DNA from: Opitutaceae bacterium TAV5
GTDB taxonomy: Bacteria > Verrucomicrobiota > Verrucomicrobiia > Opitutales > Opitutaceae
Length of the DNA: 64,000 bases
Assembly (NCBI GenBank): GCA_000242935.3
Contig: CP007053.1
Location: forward strand, 4,511,001-4,575,000
Direction of reading: 5' to 3'
Positions 60,523 to 64,000 of this stretch are shown here, piece by piece. Position 1 is the first letter of the stretch. Every line of letters starts with the position of its first letter. The notes under the pieces are model-generated. The model saw only the letters and a list, made by a program, of their open reading frames with translations, was not told the origin of the DNA and did not search any database. The position numbers and the translations under genes were made by a program.

Positions 60523-61773
60523 TTACTTGAATTTTCCTTTCAGGAAGGGTTCGCCGTAGACCTGTTCATAGGACTTGAGGATCTTGAACTGGCCGTCGGG
60601 GAGAGTCTCGCCGACATAGACGTTCTTGGTGACGTGGTGATTCTTTTGCACGGTGGCCTTGCCGCCGGGACCGTCGAAGGCGATGTCACCGGATTCCAGC
60701 GCCTCGCGGACCTTGTCCACATCGAAGGAGCCGGCCTTCTCGACCGCGGCTTTCCAGAGGTAGACGCCATCATAGGAGAGCACCATGGGACTGTTGGTCA
60801 CGCGGCCTTTTTTCTCGATGCCGGGGACGGTGCTCTTTTCGAGCCAGGCGAAGAACTTTTTCTTGAACTCGGCGTTGGCCGGAGTGTCGAGCGACATGAA
60901 GTAGCTCCAGGCTCCGAGGTGGCCGACAAGGTCCTTCGTGGGCAGGCCGCGGAATTCGTCCTCGGAAACGGAGAACGACATCACCGGGCAGTCGGCGGAG
61001 TCGATGCCGGCGTTGGCGAGTTCACGGAAGAACGGGACGTTGGTGTCGCCGTTGAGCGTGGAGACGACGCAGGCGTCGCCGGAGGCGGCGAACTGTTTGA
61101 TCTCGGAAACGATCTGCTGGTAGTCGGTGTGGCCGAAGGGCGTGTACTTCTCGATGATCGCCGACTCGGGGATGCCCTTGCTGGCGAGGTACTCCTTGAG
61201 GACGAGGTTCGTGGTGCGCGGATAGACGTAGTCGGAACCGAGCAGGTAGAATTTTTTCTTTCCGAGCTCTCCGAGCAGGTAATCGACGCCGGGCGTGGCT
61301 TGCTGGTTAACGGCCTCGGCGGTGTAGAAGATGTTTTTGGAAAGCTCCTCGCCCTCGTATTGCACGGGGTAGAAGAGGAGTCCGTTGTTCTTCTCGTAAA
61401 CCGGGAGCACGGACTTGCGGCTGACGGAGGTCCAGCAGCCGAAGGTCACGGCGACCTTGTCCTGTTCGAGGAGCTGGGTGGCCTTTTCGGCGAAGAGCGG
61501 CCAGTTCGAGGCGCCGTCGACGACAACGGGTTCGATCTTCTTGCCGAGCACGCCGCCGGCGGCGTTGATCTCGTCAAAGGTGAACAGGAGAACGTCGCGC
61601 AGGGACGTTTCGCTGATGGCCATGGTGCCGCTGAGCGAGTGGAGGACGCCGACCTTGACGGTGTCCTGGGCCTGGGCGAGCGGAGCGGTGGCGAGGGTCG
61701 CGGTGGTGGCGGCGACGGCGGCGGCGAGCGCGAGAGCGCGGGAGCCGGGCATGCGATTCATTTTTGCGGTCAT
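60523..61773 (-). CDS. urtA: Urea ABC transporter substrate-binding protein UrtA
   Basis: 416 residues with a signal peptide ([21 protein letters not shown], cleavage near QAQD). Periplasmic type I binding protein of the amide-urea class: [78 protein letters not shown] and [19 protein letters not shown]. Captures urea for UrtBC. It follows the porin gene by 256 bases and is separated from urtB by a terminator-like hairpin, so it is probably made in excess of the permease. Confidence 0.94.
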   Translation of the reverse strand: MTAKMNRMPGSRALALAAAVAATTATLATAPLAQAQDTVKVGVLHSLSGTMAISETSLRDVLLFTFDEINAAGGVLGKKIEPVVVDGASNWPLFAEKATQLLEQDKVAVTFGCWTSVSRKSVLPVYEKNNGLLFYPVQYEGEELSKNIFYTAEAVNQQATPGVDYLLGELGKKKFYLLGSDYVYPRTTNLVLKEYLASKGIPESAIIEKYTPFGHTDYQQIVSEIKQFAASGDACVVSTLNGDTNVPFFRELANAGIDSADCPVMSFSVSEDEFRGLPTKDLVGHLGAWSYFMSLDTPANAEFKKKFFAWLEKSTVPGIEKKGRVTNSPMVLSYDGVYLWKAAVEKAGSFDVDKVREALESGDIAFDGPGGKATVQKNHHVTKNVYVGETLPDGQFKILKSYEQVYGEPFLKGKFK

Positions 61774-62029
61774 AGGTTCAGGTTCGGAACTTTACAGATG
61801 TTGGTTTCAGACAGGCAGGTGGTGGTTTCCTGACCGGGGTGAAGGGCGCATGGATACAAAACTGGCAGAATGACAGCGGCTGTGGTTGCGGGCACAGCCG
61901 CCGGGAAAAATCGGCCGCGCGCAGGATGTCACAAGGAAAGCCCGCGCGCGGCGGTCATACAGGAGGGCGGCAGAGGCGCGGAAGAAGCACGCTGCCGCCC
62001 GGAATGTCCAGGCGGTACGGATACCGCGC

Positions 62030-63037
62030 TCAGAACTGGAAGAGAGCCTGCACGCCGTAGAACCATTCGCTGTCGCTGTCCTTCCAGTCGGTGTAGGAAA
62101 CTTCAGCGCGAACGCTCAGGTACTTGTTGAAGGCGTAGGTGGGGGAGACGGTGTACTTGAAGCCGTCGTCGTTGCCATCCGAACCGTCGACACCGCTGAT
62201 CCGGGCAATGCCGGACACCTTGTCGGTGAAGGCGTACTGGGCGAGCACGAGCCAGGAATAGTTGGCCTGGTTTTCGGCGTAGGCGAATTCACCGGCGAGG
62301 GTGAGCTTCTCGTTGACCGCATAGCTGGCCCAGAAGTCGAGGACGAACTGGCTGCCTTCGAGAGGACGATCCGGATCGGGATTTCCTTTAATTCCATCGT
62401 TGTTGCCGGTGTCGAAGCCGACGCCGAGGAACAGCGTCAGGCTGTCGATGCCGGTATAGCTGACGTAAGCCTCGAAGCCGACATCACTGAAATCGCCATC
62501 ACCCTCGAAGAAACCGTCCGCTCCGCCTTGCAGCGAGTCGAGGACCGCCACGCCGACGGCGAAATCCTTGCCGGCATAATCGACCTTCACGCCGGTGTGG
62601 TAGCCGGGAATGCCGGCGACCAAGGCGTAGGAGATCTGCGTCATGGCGACGGGATAAAACGATTCGTAACCGAGGTAGCTCAGGAACTTGCCGCCAGTGA
62701 TGGTGAAATCGCCCGTTGTCCACGAAGCGTAGATGTCGAGAATGCCCGAATCGTTTTCGTCATCCCGGCCCGGAACGTAGAGGAGGCTGACGTAGCCGGT
62801 GAAGTCCTGGTATTTCCCGGTGATGCCGAACTTGGCGGAATCATATTGCTCGGCGCCGGAGTTGAACAGCGTCGAGGTCTTTTTCCCCGCGCCGGGATCC
62901 TTGTCGGTGATCAGGCCTGCGGCGACGGCATAGCCATCGACGGACAGGTATTCGTTGATGGCTACTTCGGCGAAGGCCGGGGCTGCTACGGCTGCGGCGG
63001 TGAGACCGAGGCCGGCTAATTTCAGGCAGTTTTTCAT
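62030..63037 (-). CDS. Outer membrane beta-barrel porin, probably serving urea uptake
   Basis: 335 residues, signal peptide CLKLAGLGLTAAAVAAPAFA. Strand-rich barrel (YLSVDGYAVAAGLITD, SGILDIYASWTTGDFTITGG, DSLTLFLGVGFDTGNNDG), finishing SEWFYGVQALFQF with a terminal aromatic. This type of putative porin is often found with urea or amide transport operons. Here it directly precedes urtA on the same strand, 256 bases away, so a channel for urea is the natural guess; specificity is not visible. It would be the first gene of the sigma-54-like promoter candidate upstream. Confidence 0.8.
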   Translation of the reverse strand: MKNCLKLAGLGLTAAAVAAPAFAEVAINEYLSVDGYAVAAGLITDKDPGAGKKTSTLFNSGAEQYDSAKFGITGKYQDFTGYVSLLYVPGRDDENDSGILDIYASWTTGDFTITGGKFLSYLGYESFYPVAMTQISYALVAGIPGYHTGVKVDYAGKDFAVGVAVLDSLQGGADGFFEGDGDFSDVGFEAYVSYTGIDSLTLFLGVGFDTGNNDGIKGNPDPDRPLEGSQFVLDFWASYAVNEKLTLAGEFAYAENQANYSWLVLAQYAFTDKVSGIARISGVDGSDGNDDGFKYTVSPTYAFNKYLSVRAEVSYTDWKDSDSEWFYGVQALFQF

Positions 63038-63366
63038 AGGTATGGTTCAGGTTTTTTTTGGTCTGCCCGACGTCCCTGTCCGATGATTCGGAAAAATCCC
63101 GGAACCACTGGACCTGGCGAAACGGGCAACATTCCCATAGCCAGAATGATGCCAGCCTCTCCGGCTTTTTGAAAAAAATTCAACTGAATGATACTTAGTA
63201 TGATAAAGCACTCAAACCGGCATGGAGGCCCGTTGCGGGCGGACCCGGAAACGCGGGAGGGGCCGGGATGCAGGTCGCACACCGTGAGGCAGAAACAGCA
63301 TTTCTCCGCCGCTGCGTGTTGTCGCTGCGAACGCGAGTGCCGCCGGTCGCCGGTCTCCGGCTCCTG
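63038..63366 (-). promoter_or_regulatory. Upstream region of the porin/urea locus
   Basis: No gene is seen in these 329 bases. They contain an AT-rich patch (about 63165-63210) with the palindrome ATACTTAGTAT and TTCAACTGAA, and the sigma-54-like element listed separately. The arylesterase gene on the same strand ends at 63367, and no clear terminator hairpin follows it. Confidence 0.45.
63139..63154 (-). promoter_or_regulatory. Sigma-54-like promoter candidate
   Basis: On the minus strand the sequence is TGGCATCATTCTGGCT, which keeps the invariant GG-N10-GC of sigma-54 promoters and differs from TGGCAC-N5-TTGCW at two positions. Transcription from it would start about 90 bases before the porin ATG. 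Nitrogen control of a urea locus by sigma-54 would make sense, but a single motif can arise by chance. Confidence 0.35.
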
Positions 63367-64000
63367 CTACGGCTCGCGCAGCACCGGCTCGAGCGCCTTC
63401 CAGACGACGTCGGCCACGAGACGGTGGCCTGCGGCGTTGGGATGGAATCCGTCGTCGAGATTCAGTTCCGGCCGGCCGCCGACGCCTTCCAGCAGGAACG
63501 GGATGAGGGTCGCGTGGTTGGCTTTCGCCAGCTCGGGGAAAACCGCCGCGAAGGCCGGGGCGTAGTCGCCCATGCTGGTCGGCATCTGCATGCCGGCGAT
63601 CACGATGCGCGTGGACGGATTTTTCGCGCGCACCTTGTCGATGATGCCTTGCAGGTTCTGTTTCGTCATCTCCGGGGAGAGGCCGCGCAGGCCGTCGTTG
63701 CCGCCCAGTTCCAGCACAAAAACGTCCACCGGCTGGCGGAGTATCCAGTCGATCCGGCGCAGCCCGCCCGCCGACGTCTCGCCGCTCAGGCCGGCGTTGA
63801 CCACGCGCCAGGCGCCGGCCGGCGCCGGTGCGTTTTCTGCCGCGGCGGCCTCGATCCGCTGTTGCACCAGCCCCGGGAAGGCCTGCGTCGCCGGGTCCTC
63901 CAGCCCGTAGCCCGCGGTGAGGCTGTCGCCGAAAAACAGGATCGTGCGGGTCGCGGGCGTTGTCGCCGGCTGCGCGGAGCCGGGCCGGACCGCGCCGCCC
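63367..64000 (-). CDS. SGNH arylesterase (TesA-like), N-terminus beyond window
   Basis: The frame is open to the right edge and stops with TAG at 63367-63369, giving about 210 residues. All four SGNH blocks are visible: TRTILFFGDSLTAGYGL (Ser nucleophile), NAGLSGETSAGG, VFVLELGGNDGLRG and DGFHPNAAGH (catalytic Asp-His). This is the multifunctional esterase/lysophospholipase TesA group, usually periplasmic; the text before block I (GSAQPATTPA) looks like the region after a signal peptide, which lies outside the window. No link to the urea locus is evident. Confidence 0.9.
   Translation of the reverse strand, partial: GGAVRPGSAQPATTPATRTILFFGDSLTAGYGLEDPATQAFPGLVQQRIEAAAAENAPAPAGAWRVVNAGLSGETSAGGLRRIDWILRQPVDVFVLELGGNDGLRGLSPEMTKQNLQGIIDKVRAKNPSTRIVIAGMQMPTSMGDYAPAFAAVFPELAKANHATLIPFLLEGVGGRPELNLDDGFHPNAAGHRLVADVVWKALEPVLREP

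Noticed and set aside
61875-61910. Terminator between the porin and urtA genes
   Set aside because: GCGGCTGTG/CACAGCCGC forms a hairpin, but on the minus strand the T-run precedes the stem instead of following it.

Overview
The window is a 64 kb piece of a GC-rich genome with long carbohydrate-degradation loci, PEP-CTERM exported proteins, several type II pseudopilin-like proteins, GntR/LacI chimeric sugar regulators, and intergenic spaces packed with palindromic repeats. That mix is typical of Verrucomicrobiota, most likely an Opitutaceae member such as the termite-gut or soil isolates. The phylum call is an inference from gene content and repeat style; there is no rRNA or tRNA in the window to anchor it.

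Layout. 1-13 kb: end of an oligogalacturonate-lyase-like gene, a decayed glycosidase tail, an IclR regulator with an AT-hook-like tail next to a GH-A-clan glycosidase and an unknown 818-residue protein, a PEP-CTERM plus pseudopilin pair, and a LacI regulator divergent from a GH130 mannosylglucose phosphorylase. A zeta-toxin-like kinase closes this part. 13-23 kb (minus strand): a six-subunit membrane complex built like hydrogenase-4/complex I whose large subunit lacks the Ni-Fe cysteines, i.e. an energy-converting hydrogenase-related (Ehr) complex. It is headed by an HTH-EIIA(Ntr) fusion and interrupted by a GxxExxY gene lying between two palindromic repeats. 23-27 kb: a DUF433/DUF5615 toxin-antitoxin pair, an FAH-family hydrolase, a Tat-exported pyruvyl-transferase-like protein and a sugar isomerase. 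27-44 kb: secreted carbohydrate-active loci, including two tandem 1.1-kb-residue paralogues of unknown family, a GH2 enzyme, LamG and PEP-CTERM proteins, pseudopilins and two GntR-type regulators.

44-49 kb: a tightly overlapping three-gene operon joining a membrane protein with three EF-hands and two cyclic-nucleotide-binding domains, an NDH-2-like flavoprotein that carries its own cyclic-nucleotide-binding domain, and a small membrane protein. I regard this as the best candidate for an undescribed system. 49-53 kb: an outer-membrane protein and a LytS/LytTR-type two-component pair. 53-63 kb (minus strand): a complete urea-use locus in the order porin, urtA-E, ureA, ureB, ureC, with a sigma-54-like promoter candidate ahead of the porin, a terminator-like hairpin between urtA and urtB, and no urease accessory genes in the window. 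The window ends inside an SGNH arylesterase gene.

A recurring theme is repeat invasion. Long-arm palindromes occupy many intergenic spaces, and at several sites repeat-derived sequence is read through in frame (a glycosidase paralogue, a pseudopilin leader, the HyfF-like C-terminus, the UrtE N-terminus). One secreted protein also carries a 12-base C tract near its start codon that could make it phase variable.
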